From the NCBI GenBank assembly GCA_947629605.1, contig CANREK010000044.1, positions 1 to 9,216 of the forward strand: a stretch of DNA of 9,216 bases, in the 5' to 3' direction. A program made the position numbers and the translations under genes. The stretch comes from an uncultured Clostridia bacterium (GTDB taxonomy: Bacteria > Bacillota > Clostridia > Christensenellales > Borkfalkiaceae). Shown one piece after another: positions 1 to 6,334 of the stretch. How positions within the stretch are numbered: position 1 is the first letter of the stretch; each line of letters begins with the position of its first letter. The notes under the pieces were generated by a model. That model ran no database searches. It was not told the DNA's origin and saw only the letters and a program-made list of their open reading frames with translations.

Positions 1-276
1 GGCGGACAGGTTTGGATCGATATCTTCCCCCACAAGCCCATCACCCGTCACCCCGCCGAAGCCCGTATGGGTTCAGGCAAGGGCGGCGTCGAATATTGGG
101 TCGCTGTGGTGAAACCGGGCAGAGTGATGTTCGAAATGGCGGGTGTCCCCGAGGACGTCGCCCGCGAGGCAATGCGTCTCGCTTCCCACAAGCTGCCCAT
201 CAAGTGCAAATTCATCAAGAAAAGCGATGCGGCGGCAGCACCCGCGGCAAATACTTCGGAAGGCGGTGAAGGCTGA
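1..276 (+). CDS. rplP: 50S ribosomal protein L16, 3' part only
   Basis: L16 is a large-subunit protein that sits near the A-site tRNA and the peptidyl-transferase region. The window opens inside the gene in frame 1. The first visible residues, GGQVWIDIFPHKPITRHPAEARMGSGKG (split here as GGQVWIDIFPHK, PITRHPAEAR and MGSGKG), are the hallmark of the family, followed by VEYWVAVVKPGRVMFEM. About 91 residues are visible, so roughly the first 50 residues of a typical 137-147 residue L16 lie upstream of the window. The core ends near KCKFIKK and is followed by an Ala/Gly/Ser-rich tail of about 15 residues (SDAAAAPAANTSEGGEG), longer than in the usual bacterial protein. The TGA stop shares its last base with the ATG of rpmC, so the two genes are probably translationally coupled. 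It belongs to the end of the S10 block. Confidence 0.97.
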   Translation, partial: GGQVWIDIFPHKPITRHPAEARMGSGKGGVEYWVAVVKPGRVMFEMAGVPEDVAREAMRLASHKLPIKCKFIKKSDAAAAPAANTSEGGEG

Positions 277-464
277 TGAAAGGTGAATTCAAGAACATGA
301 CCGACGTCGAGCTCGAAAAGAAGCTGAAAGATTTGAAGAGCGAGCTCTTCAACCTCAGGTTCCGCCATGCGAGCGGACAGCTCGAAAATCCCCTGTCGAT
401 CAGAACGTGCAAGCGGGATATCGCAAGGGTGAACACGGAGATCCGTGCCCGTCAGGCGAAGTAG
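276..464 (+). CDS. rpmC: 50S ribosomal protein L29
   Basis: L29 is a small helical protein at the polypeptide exit tunnel rim, next to L23, where it helps form the docking area for nascent-chain factors. The 62-residue product has the family's two-helix pattern: LEKKLKDLKSELFNLRFRHASGQLENPLSIRTCKRDIARVNTEIRAR. The segment around LFNLRF...GQLENP is the conserved centre, and the length is normal for the family. The ATG overlaps the rplP stop by one base (TGATG), with a modest GAAGG a few bases upstream, so initiation probably depends on ribosomes terminating on rplP. rpsQ begins 10 bases downstream, matching the invariant L16-L29-S17 order. Confidence 0.97.
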   Translation: MKGEFKNMTDVELEKKLKDLKSELFNLRFRHASGQLENPLSIRTCKRDIARVNTEIRARQAK

Positions 465-473
465 GAGTGAATC

Positions 474-728
474 ATGGAAAGAAATCTCAGAAAAGAAAGA
501 GTCGGCATCGTGGTTTCCGACAAAATGGATAAAACGGTCGTCGTGGCTGTGACGGAGAAGCGCAAGCACCCCGTCTACAAAAAGACGATCACGCGCACCA
601 AGCGCTTCAAGGCGCACGACGAAGAGAATCTCTGCGTCGAAGGCGACACCGTTCGCATCGTCGAGACGAGGAAGCTCTCCAAGGACAAGAATTGGAGAGT
701 TGCCGAGATCGTCGAGAAGGCGAAGTAA
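474..728 (+). CDS. rpsQ: 30S ribosomal protein S17
   Basis: S17 is an early-assembly protein that binds the 5' domain of 16S rRNA through an OB-fold barrel. The 84-residue product carries the recognisable stretches RVGIVVSDKMDKTVVVAV near the N-terminus, HPVYKKTITRTKRFKAHDE in the middle (the RT-K-KAHDE block is diagnostic) and GDTVRIVETRKLSKDKNWRV near the C-terminus. The length matches the typical 80-87 residues. The start follows GTAGGAGTGAATC, which supplies the Shine-Dalgarno (AGGAG). It closes the S10 block; the next gene, rplN, starts 18 bases on, with no promoter or terminator visible between them. Confidence 0.97.
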   Translation: MERNLRKERVGIVVSDKMDKTVVVAVTEKRKHPVYKKTITRTKRFKAHDEENLCVEGDTVRIVETRKLSKDKNWRVAEIVEKAK

Positions 729-746
729 GGCGGGAGGACAACGGAA

Positions 747-1115
747 ATGATACAACCTCAAACAAGATTGAAAGTAGCGGATAATTCGGGCGCAAAAGAG
801 ATCATGTGCATCCGCGTCTTAGGGGGGTCTTTCAGAAGGACGGGCAACATCGGCGACATCATCGTCGCATCCGTCAAGACGGCCGCCCCCGGCGGCGCAG
901 TCAAGAAGGGCGACGTCGTCAAGGCAGTCATCGTCAGAACGGCCAAAGGCATCCGCCGCCCCGACGGGACCTATATCCGCTTTGACGACAATGCGGCAGT
1001 CATCATCGACGCCCAAAAGCAGCCGAGGGGCACCCGTATCTTCGGACCGATCGCGAGAGAGCTCAGAGATAAGGACTATATGCGTATTATCTCCCTTGCT
1101 CCCGAGGTCCTTTAA
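747..1115 (+). CDS. rplN: 50S ribosomal protein L14
   Basis: L14 binds 23S rRNA and makes an inter-subunit bridge; it is also the docking site of the silencing factor RsfS. The 122-residue product has the standard length and the standard start [26 protein letters not shown]. The conserved middle ([29 protein letters not shown]) and the C-terminal block ([28 protein letters not shown]) are both intact. The ribosome binding site is GGGAGG at about 731-736. In many bacteria this is the first gene of the spc operon, but here the 18-base gap from rpsQ leaves no room for an independent promoter, so the S10 and spc blocks look co-transcribed. Confidence 0.97.
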   Translation: [122 protein letters not shown]

Positions 1116-1127
1116 GGAGGCGCAGAG

Positions 1128-1565
1128 ATGAACGTTAAACTCAATGACAATGTGCTCGTCATCACGGGCAAATACAAGGGCAAACAGGGCAAAGTCTTAA
1201 AGTGCGACCCCAAGACGCACCGCGTCATCGTAGAGGGTGTCAACATGGTCTTTAAGCACGAAAAGGCGAGAAAGGCCAACGAGACGAGCAAGATCGTCAA
1301 CGAAGAGTCGTACATCGACGTCTCCAACGTAATGGTCGTATGCCCCGCTTGCAACAAACCCACGCGCGTCTACCATGCCGTGATCGACGGCAAAAAGGTG
1401 CGCATCCACGGCGGCAAAGACGGTTGCGGAAAGCCTCTCGACACGGCTGCTAACCTCAAAAAGGGCAAGAAAGCAGCTCCCGTGCAGGAGGAAGAGGCGC
1501 CCAAGAAGCGCACGAGAAAGCGCAGCCAAAAGGCAGCCGAAACGCAGGAAGAGAACAAGGACTGA
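1128..1565 (+). CDS. rplX: 50S ribosomal protein L24, with long charged C-terminal tail
   Basis: L24 is an assembly-initiator protein of the large subunit. Its N-terminal KOW domain is seen at residues 1-40 (VLVITGKYKGKQGKVLKCDPKTHRVIVEGVNMV). Residues 68-105 match the second conserved part and begin VVCPACNKPTRV. That part normally either lacks cysteines or carries two CxxC pairs. Here C72 and C75 form the first pair, but the second site reads RIHGGKDGCGKPLD, with only C100 and a nearby His94. The product is 145 residues, about 40 longer than usual. The extra part (about 108-145) is a Lys/Arg/Glu/Ala-rich tail that looks disordered. The Shine-Dalgarno is AAGGAGG just after the rplN stop. The gene call is firm; any metal binding is inference. 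Confidence 0.96.
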   Translation: MNVKLNDNVLVITGKYKGKQGKVLKCDPKTHRVIVEGVNMVFKHEKARKANETSKIVNEESYIDVSNVMVVCPACNKPTRVYHAVIDGKKVRIHGGKDGCGKPLDTAANLKKGKKAAPVQEEEAPKKRTRKRSQKAAETQEENKD

Positions 1566-1584
1566 GCGGGCGGAGGAATGAATT

Positions 1585-2172
1585 ATGGCAAAGAAAGTTG
1601 AAAAGAAAGAAACGGCGCCCGAAGTCAAGGCGCCCAGCAGGGTCAAGGTCTATTATGAGACCGAAGTCGTTCCCGCGCTTCAAAAGAAATTCGGCTATAA
1701 GTCGGTGATGCAGGTCCCCAAGATCGACAAGATCGTCGTCAACACGGGCCTCGGCGACATCAAAGACAACCAAAAGTCCATGCAGACCGTCGAGAAGGAA
1801 CTCGCGGCGATCACGGGGCAGAAGCCCGTCTACCGCAAGGCGACCAAGTCCGTCGCAAACTTCAAGCTCCGCGAGGGCATGAACGTCGGGCTCAAAGTCA
1901 CCCTCCGCGGGCAGAGAATGTATGACTTTTACGACAAGCTCGTATCCATCGCCCTTCCCCGCGTGCGCGACTTCCGCGGCGTGTCGGACAAGGCGTTCGA
2001 CGGCAGAGGCAACTATGCTTTGGGGCTCAAAGAACAACTCATCTTCCCCGAAATCTCCTACGACCAAGTAGAGAAGATCCGCGGCATGGATGTTTGCATC
2101 GTCACCACGGCAAAGACGGACGAAGAAGCGAGAGAGCTTTTGAGGCTCCTCGGAATGCCTTTCAAGAAGTGA
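1585..2172 (+). CDS. rplE: 50S ribosomal protein L5, with short N-terminal extension
   Basis: L5 belongs to the central protuberance, where it carries 5S rRNA with L18 and contacts the P-site tRNA. The 195-residue product is about 15 longer than the usual 178-180. The family sequence starts at about residue 18 (SRVKVYYETEVVPALQKKFGYKSVMQVPKIDKIVVN), preceded by a Lys/Glu-rich leader MAKKVEKKETAPEVKAP. Later blocks TGQKPVYRKATKSVANFKLREGMNVG, RGQRMYDFYDKL and LPRVRDFRGV are typical. GGAGG at 1572-1576 serves the ATG at 1585 at a sensible spacing. A nearer ATG at 1578 opens only a seven-codon frame and sits too close to the Shine-Dalgarno. The extended N-terminus is therefore probably real, since no later start has a ribosome binding site. 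Confidence 0.97.
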   Translation: MAKKVEKKETAPEVKAPSRVKVYYETEVVPALQKKFGYKSVMQVPKIDKIVVNTGLGDIKDNQKSMQTVEKELAAITGQKPVYRKATKSVANFKLREGMNVGLKVTLRGQRMYDFYDKLVSIALPRVRDFRGVSDKAFDGRGNYALGLKEQLIFPEISYDQVEKIRGMDVCIVTTAKTDEEARELLRLLGMPFKK

Positions 2173-2182
2173 GGATTAGGAC

Positions 2183-2368
2183 ATGGCAAAGAAATCAATG
2201 ATCAGTAAACAGCAAAGGGAGCCCAAGTTCTCGACCCGCGCTTACACGCGTTGCTCGATCTGCGGGAGACCGCATGCGGTGCTCAGAAAGTACGGCGTTT
2301 GCCGCATCTGTTTCAGAAATCTTGCGTACAGGGGCGAGATCCCCGGCGTCAAGAAATCGAGCTGGTAA
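2183..2368 (+). CDS. rpsZ: 30S ribosomal protein S14, zinc-binding short form
   Basis: S14 binds the head of the 30S subunit. The 61-residue product is the short C+ form: Cys24 and Cys27 (CSICGRPH) pair with Cys40 and Cys43 (CRICFRNLAYRGEIPGVKKSSW) to make a zinc knuckle. The ending KKSSW is the family signature. The longer, cysteine-free form used when zinc is scarce is not present in this window. The N-terminus (MAKKSMISKQQREPKFSTRAYTRC) is the standard Bacillota form. The Shine-Dalgarno is GTGAGGATTAGGAC just upstream of the ATG. It lies between rplE and rpsH as expected for the spc block. Confidence 0.97.
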   Translation: MAKKSMISKQQREPKFSTRAYTRCSICGRPHAVLRKYGVCRICFRNLAYRGEIPGVKKSSW

Positions 2369-2379
2369 GGAGGCGAAAG

Positions 2380-2772
2380 ATGACAGATCCTATTGCAGAT
2401 ATGCTTACAAGAATCAGAAACGCACTCATGGTGAAGAAGGATACCGTTGAGATCCCCGCCTCCAACATGAAGAAGGCGATCGCGGACATCCTCGTCAAAG
2501 AGGGCTATGTCAACGACGTCAAGTTCGTGGAAGATGACTACAACGGCAAGCTCGTCGTCTCGCTCAAATACAGCGACGGCCGCGTGCCCGTCATCGGCGG
2601 ACTCAAACGCGTCTCCAAGCCCGGGCTCCGCACATACAGCGGCGCACAGGAAATGCCCAAGGTGCTCGGCGGATATGGCATCGCCATCGTCTCCACCAGC
2701 AAGGGCATCATGACCGATAAGCAGGCCAAGGCCCAAAACGTGGGCGGCGAAGTGCTCTGCTATGTGTGGTAA
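2380..2772 (+). CDS. rpsH: 30S ribosomal protein S8
   Basis: S8 binds the central domain of 16S rRNA early in 30S assembly, and in enterobacteria it also represses the spc operon. The chosen ATG follows AAGGAGGCGAAAG and gives a 130-residue product starting MTDPIADMLTRIRNA, the exact family start. The frame stays open upstream to 2251, but that part overlaps rpsZ and has no family match. Conserved features include the KKAIADILVKEGYV helix, the GLKRVSKPGLR turn and the C-terminal block STSKGIMTDKQAKAQNVGGEVLCYVW. I saw no obvious S8-binding mimic in the flanking sequence by eye, so autoregulation here is unproven. Confidence 0.97.
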   Translation: MTDPIADMLTRIRNALMVKKDTVEIPASNMKKAIADILVKEGYVNDVKFVEDDYNGKLVVSLKYSDGRVPVIGGLKRVSKPGLRTYSGAQEMPKVLGGYGIAIVSTSKGIMTDKQAKAQNVGGEVLCYVW

Positions 2773-2786
2773 GGAGGGGGAGAGAT

Positions 2787-3335
2787 ATGTCGAGAATCGG
2801 TAAAAAAGTCATTCCTGTCCCCGCCGGCGTCTCCGTCGATTTTACGAACGGCGTCGTCACCGTCAAGGGCCCCAAGGGCACGCTTACCCGCGAGGTCAAG
2901 GGCAACATCGATATCAAACACGAGGGAACGGAAATGCATGTTCTCGCGCTTGACGAAGCCAAGGAGACCAACGCACTGCACGGGCTCTACCGCGCGCTCA
3001 TCGCCGACATGGTGAAGGGCGTCTCCGAAGGGTTTGTCCGTTCGCTCGAAATCAAGGGCGTCGGCTGGAAGGCGGCGATGCAGGGCAGTAAGCTCGTGAT
3101 GAACATCGGCTTTTCGCACCCCGTCGAGTACACCGCACCCGAGGGCATCACGCTTGCGTGCCCCTCGGCAACGGAGATCACCGTCAGCGGGATCGACAAG
3201 GTCCTCGTCGGGCAGGTCGCGGCGGACCTTCGCGCGTACAGAACGCCCGAGCCCTACCATGGCTACGGCATCCGCTATAAGGGCGAGAATGTCGAGCACA
3301 AGGAAGGCAAGACTTCGGGCAAGGGTAAGAAGTAA
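2787..3335 (+). CDS. rplF: 50S ribosomal protein L6
   Basis: L6 binds 23S rRNA near the sarcin-ricin loop and the factor-binding site. The 182-residue product starts MSRIGKKVIPVPAGV and has two duplicated L6 folds. The first ends near VRSLEIKGVGWKA (about residues 80-95). The second contains the conserved LVGQVAADLRAYRTPEPYHGYGIRYKGE block (about 140-170). The C-terminus HKEGKTSGKGKK is a slightly longer version of the usual EGKTGKK. A GTG at 2766 in frame would add seven residues, but it precedes the Shine-Dalgarno (AAGGAGG, 2771-2777), so the ATG at 2787 is the start. It lies 14 bases after rpsH. Confidence 0.97.
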   Translation: MSRIGKKVIPVPAGVSVDFTNGVVTVKGPKGTLTREVKGNIDIKHEGTEMHVLALDEAKETNALHGLYRALIADMVKGVSEGFVRSLEIKGVGWKAAMQGSKLVMNIGFSHPVEYTAPEGITLACPSATEITVSGIDKVLVGQVAADLRAYRTPEPYHGYGIRYKGENVEHKEGKTSGKGKK

Positions 3336-3348
3336 AGGAGCGTGAAAC

Positions 3349-3717
3349 ATGATTACGAAAATTGATAAGAATGCGGTAAGACAGCGTCGTCACGCTCGCG
3401 TTCGCAAGAATTTATCGGGAACCCCCGAATGCCCCCGTCTCTCCGTTTACAGGAGCACGAACAACATCTATGTGCAGTTCATCGACGACGTAAACGGCAA
3501 GACCCTCGCCTCCGCCTCCACGCTGGAATCGGCCGTGAAGAGCGAAATCGCGGGCAAGACCAAGACGGAAGCGGCCAAGATCGTAGGCAAGATCGCAGGT
3601 GAACGCGCCAAGAACGCGGGCATCACCGACGTCGTGTTCGACAGAGGCGGCTATCACTACACAGGGCGCGTTCAGGCGCTCGCAGACGGCGCACGTGAAG
3701 CCGGGCTCAATTTCTGA
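3349..3717 (+). CDS. rplR: 50S ribosomal protein L18
   Basis: L18 binds 5S rRNA together with L5 and helps place it in the central protuberance. The 122-residue product has the expected basic N-terminal arm (RQRRHARVRKNLSGTPECPRLSVYRSTNNIYVQFIDD). The GKTLASASTLE segment follows, then the C-terminal block GITDVVFDRGGYHYTGRVQALADGAREAGLNF, which is diagnostic. The length is standard. AAAGGAG sits just after the rplF stop and supplies the ribosome binding site for the ATG. rpsE follows 16 bases later. Nothing unusual is seen. Confidence 0.97.
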   Translation: MITKIDKNAVRQRRHARVRKNLSGTPECPRLSVYRSTNNIYVQFIDDVNGKTLASASTLESAVKSEIAGKTKTEAAKIVGKIAGERAKNAGITDVVFDRGGYHYTGRVQALADGAREAGLNF

Positions 3718-3733
3718 GGGGAGGACAAAGCAA

Positions 3734-4249
3734 ATGGCAAGAGAAAACAGACCTCAAAGACGTCAAGAACAGGACGACGGTCTCATCAAAAAGACGATCT
3801 CCATCAACCGTGTCTCCAAGACCGTGAAGGGCGGCAAGAACATGCGCTTTGCGGCGCTTGTCGTCGTCGGTGACGGCAACGGCAAGGTGGGGCTCGGCCA
3901 AGGGAAGAGCAAGGAAGTCCCCGAGGCGATCGAGAAGGCGACGCAGGCCGCCAAGAAGAATATGATCTCCATTCCGATCGTCGATACGACCATTCCCCAC
4001 GAGGTCCTCGGCAAATTCGGCAAGGGCGCAGTGTTGATGCTCCCCGCTGCCGAAGGTACCGGCGTCATCGCGGGCGGCCCTGTCCGTGCGGTCATGGAAG
4101 CGGTCGGTGTCAAGAACATCCGCACCAAGTCTCACGGGACCCAAAACCCCGGCAACTGTGTCAAGGCGACCATCGCGGGCCTTGCATCCCTCAGAACGGC
4201 GGAACAGATCGCGGCGCTCCGCGGCAAGACCGTCGAGGAAATCATGTAA
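3734..4249 (+). CDS. rpsE: 30S ribosomal protein S5
   Basis: S5 lies on the solvent side of the 30S subunit at the mRNA entry and affects decoding accuracy. The ATG at 3734 follows GGGGAGG at 3718-3724 and gives a 171-residue protein. The frame is open further upstream but only within rplR. Domains: the double-stranded-RNA-binding-like N-domain at about 18-85 (KKTISINRVSKTVKGGKNMRFAALVVVGDGNGKVGLGQGKSKEVPEAI) and the C-domain at about 95-165 (GKGAVLMLPAAEGTGVIAGGPVRAVMEAVGVKNI). The VSKTVKGGKNM loop is the region where spectinomycin-resistance changes occur in other bacteria, and it looks wild type here. Confidence 0.97.
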   Translation: MARENRPQRRQEQDDGLIKKTISINRVSKTVKGGKNMRFAALVVVGDGNGKVGLGQGKSKEVPEAIEKATQAAKKNMISIPIVDTTIPHEVLGKFGKGAVLMLPAAEGTGVIAGGPVRAVMEAVGVKNIRTKSHGTQNPGNCVKATIAGLASLRTAEQIAALRGKTVEEIM

Positions 4250-4260
4250 GGAGGCGCACG

Positions 4261-4440
4261 ATGGCACAAATCAAGGTAACGCTTTTAAGGAGCACCAACG
4301 ATCAGGTAAAATCCGTCAAGGCAACAGTTGCGGCGCTCGGGCTCAAAAAGATCCGTTCGTCGAACATCCTCGAAGATACTCCCGCGAACCTCGGGCAGAT
4401 CAAAAAGGTCGCTCACCTCGTGAAGGTGGAGAACGTTTAA
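4261..4440 (+). CDS. rpmD: 50S ribosomal protein L30
   Basis: L30 is a small large-subunit protein that is present in some bacteria and absent in others. The 59-residue product reads MAQIKVTLLRSTNDQVKSV, then KATVAALGLKKIRSSNILED, then TPANLGQIKKVAHLVKVENV. It matches the family along its full length, including the LGLKKI motif and the QIKKVAHLVKVE ending. The Shine-Dalgarno AAGGAGG lies between the rpsE stop and the ATG. The gene sits in its usual place between rpsE and rplO, with 11- and 10-base gaps. It is short enough to be missed by simple length cut-offs. Confidence 0.96.
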   Translation: MAQIKVTLLRSTNDQVKSVKATVAALGLKKIRSSNILEDTPANLGQIKKVAHLVKVENV

Positions 4441-4450
4441 GGAGACAGCA

Positions 4451-4900
4451 ATGAGAATCGATACATTATCTCCCGCAGAGGGAGCAAACACCCCCGCGAA
4501 GCGTCTCGGGCGCGGCATCGGCTCCGGTCTCGGCAAAACGAGCGGCAAGGGCCACAAGGGGCAATGGGCGCGTTCGGGCGGCGGCGTAAGGCCGGGCTTC
4601 GAAGGCGGCCGTATGCCCATCGCCCGCAGGATCCCCAAGCGCGGATTCAACAACAAATGGAAAAAAGAGTACGTCGTTGTCAATCTTTCGAGACTCAACG
4701 ACCTCCCCGAAGGGACCGTCGTCGATTACGGGTACGTTCTTGCAAACGGCCTCGCCAAGGAAGTCAAGAACAATGTCGGGCTCAAAGTACTCGCGGGCGG
4801 AGAACTCTCCGTCAAACTCACCGTACGCGCGGCGAAATTCTCCGCGGCCGCCAAAGAGGCCATTGAAAAGGCCGGCGGCACGGCGGAAGTCATCGAGTGA
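4451..4900 (+). CDS. rplO: 50S ribosomal protein L15
   Basis: L15 is a late-assembly large-subunit protein with a long glycine- and arginine-rich extension that threads into 23S rRNA. That extension is clear at residues 18-60 (RLGRGIGSGLGKTSGKGHKGQWARSGGGVRPGFEGGRMPIARRIPKRGF). It is followed by a globular domain with VVNLSRLNDLPEGTVVD and the ending AKEAIEKAGGTAEVIE. The length of 149 residues is typical. The ribosome binding site is TAAGGAGACA directly after the rpmD stop. secY follows after 32 bases, the longest gap so far in the cluster, but I see no terminator in it. Confidence 0.97.
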   Translation: MRIDTLSPAEGANTPAKRLGRGIGSGLGKTSGKGHKGQWARSGGGVRPGFEGGRMPIARRIPKRGFNNKWKKEYVVVNLSRLNDLPEGTVVDYGYVLANGLAKEVKNNVGLKVLAGGELSVKLTVRAAKFSAAAKEAIEKAGGTAEVIE

Positions 4901-4932
4901 ACTTTTTCGCTTGATGCAGAAAGGAGTCAACT

Positions 4933-6255
4933 ATGCTTGAAACAATCAAAAATGCCTTTCGCAATAAGGATATCAGAAAGAAGCTGCTCTTGACGTTTCT
5001 GCTTCTCCTGATATTCCGCTTGGGATGCTATATCCCCGTTCCGGGGCTCATGCGTTCCAACTTCGAGAGTGCGATCACGGGGAACGATTTCCTCTCCCTC
5101 ATGAGCGGCATCTCGGGCGGCGCACTTGCAAACGGCACGCTCTTTGCGCTCGGCATCGGACCGTACATCAACGCATCCATTATCGTTCAGCTCCTCACGG
5201 TCGGCATTCCCGCCCTCGAAAGATGGTCGAAGCAGGGCGAAGAGGGCACGCGGAAGATCAATAACCTCACGCGTATCATCACGATCGTGCTTGCGGTCGT
5301 GCAATCCATCGGCATTATTGTCCTCTTCGGCAATAACGCAGGTTCCATCCAATCGTCGCTGTTCTTCGGACAGACGTGGCTCGCGGGCGTGTTCATGACC
5401 GTCGTCTATACGGCGGGCGCATGCCTCGTCATGTGGCTCGGCGAACGCATCACCGAGTTCGGCGTCGGCAACGGTATCTCGCTCATCATCTTCATCGGTA
5501 TCCTTTCCACGGCAGGCATCGCACTTGTCGAGAAGTTCAAGGTCGTGTTCGGCATCGGCGCCACGCAGGATGTCTCACAGCTCTGGAACATCGCGCTCTT
5601 CCTCGTGCTCGCGGTCGTCATCTTCTTCGCGGTCGTCTTTGTCGACCTCGCAGAGAGAAAGGTCCCGATCAACTATGCAAAGCAGGTCCGCGGCAACAGG
5701 ATGATGGCCGCGCAGTCCTCGTCGATCCCCATGAAGATCACGGGCGGCGGCGTCATGCCTCTCATCTTTGCCTTCGCGATCATCTCCTTCCCTTCCATGA
5801 TCATGAGCCTTGTCCCCTCGTGGAGCGGCGCTCTCACTTGGTGGCAGACCTATTTCTCGGGCAGCTCACGGTTCTGGTACGGGCAGGTCATCTATGCGTT
5901 TGTGCTCGCACTCCTCATCTTTGCATTTGCGTTCTTCTACGCGCAGATCCAATTCAATCCCGAGGACGTGTCGAGAAGCATCCAGCAGAACGGCGGCTTC
6001 ATTCAGGGCATCCGCCCCGGCAAGCCCACGGCGCAGTACCTCAACAAGATCAACAAGCGTATCACGCTGTTCGGCGCGATCTTCCTCACCCTCATGGCGT
6101 TCATCCCTTCGGTGATGTTCTCGTGGGCAGGACAGGACCTCGTCAACGTGTTCTCTACGACAGGTATCCTCATCGTCGTCTCCGTCTCGCTCGAATTCCA
6201 GCAGCAGTTGCAGGCGCAGATCTCGATGAAGCAGTATAAGGGATTCTTGAAATGA
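4933..6255 (+). CDS. secY: Protein translocase subunit SecY
   Basis: SecY is the channel-forming subunit of the SecYEG translocon, working with SecA for secretion and with ribosomes for membrane insertion. The 440-residue product has the length and hydrophobic pattern of a ten-helix SecY. The first membrane segment is at about 17-37, followed by the plug region at about 55-70. The conserved FALGIGPYINASII lies at 71-84 and GERITEFGVGNGIS at 170-183. The cytosolic C4 loop has ERKVPINYAKQ at 241-251, and the C5 loop contains FNPEDVSRSIQQNGGFIQGIRPGKPT at about 341-366, including the conserved arginine (R361) important for SecA coupling. The C-terminus MKQYKGFLK is typical. AAGGAG at 4921-4926 gives the start. 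A strong hairpin begins one base after the stop. Confidence 0.98.
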   Translation: MLETIKNAFRNKDIRKKLLLTFLLLLIFRLGCYIPVPGLMRSNFESAITGNDFLSLMSGISGGALANGTLFALGIGPYINASIIVQLLTVGIPALERWSKQGEEGTRKINNLTRIITIVLAVVQSIGIIVLFGNNAGSIQSSLFFGQTWLAGVFMTVVYTAGACLVMWLGERITEFGVGNGISLIIFIGILSTAGIALVEKFKVVFGIGATQDVSQLWNIALFLVLAVVIFFAVVFVDLAERKVPINYAKQVRGNRMMAAQSSSIPMKITGGGVMPLIFAFAIISFPSMIMSLVPSWSGALTWWQTYFSGSSRFWYGQVIYAFVLALLIFAFAFFYAQIQFNPEDVSRSIQQNGGFIQGIRPGKPTAQYLNKINKRITLFGAIFLTLMAFIPSVMFSWAGQDLVNVFSTTGILIVVSVSLEFQQQLQAQISMKQYKGFLK

Positions 6256-6256
6256 T

Positions 6257-6296
6257 TTCGATGAATTCTTTTCAAGGGCGAAAAGAATTCATCGAA
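6257..6296. other. Perfect 17-bp inverted repeat (RNA hairpin) after secY
   Basis: The left arm TTCGATGAATTCTTTTC (6257-6273) and right arm GAAAAGAATTCATCGAA (6280-6296) are exact reverse complements around a six-base loop (AAGGGC). The stem begins one base after the secY stop. There is no run of T on either side, so it does not look like a standard intrinsic terminator. It may be a transcript 3'-end stabiliser, a processing site or a partial terminator. A competing 7-bp stem pairs CTTGAAA (6246-6252, the end of secY) with TTTCAAG (6270-6276). Confidence 0.85.
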
Positions 6297-6334
6297 CGAA
6301 CGCGCTCTGTGCATCAATCGAGTGGACCTCGGAA

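Noticed and set aside
48..761. Long minus-strand open frame of 237 codons opposite rplP-rpmC-rpsQ
   Set aside because: It runs antisense to three certain ribosomal-protein genes, has a composition typical of the reverse of GC-rich coding sequence, and matches nothing I recognise.
5376..6239. 287-codon plus-strand frame inside secY
   Set aside because: It is an Arg/His/Pro-rich out-of-frame shadow of secY, which is confirmed by its full membrane pattern and motifs.
6257..6296. Intrinsic terminator call for the hairpin after secY
   Set aside because: No T-run follows the stem on either strand and the stem is A/T-rich. It was kept as a hairpin of unknown function.
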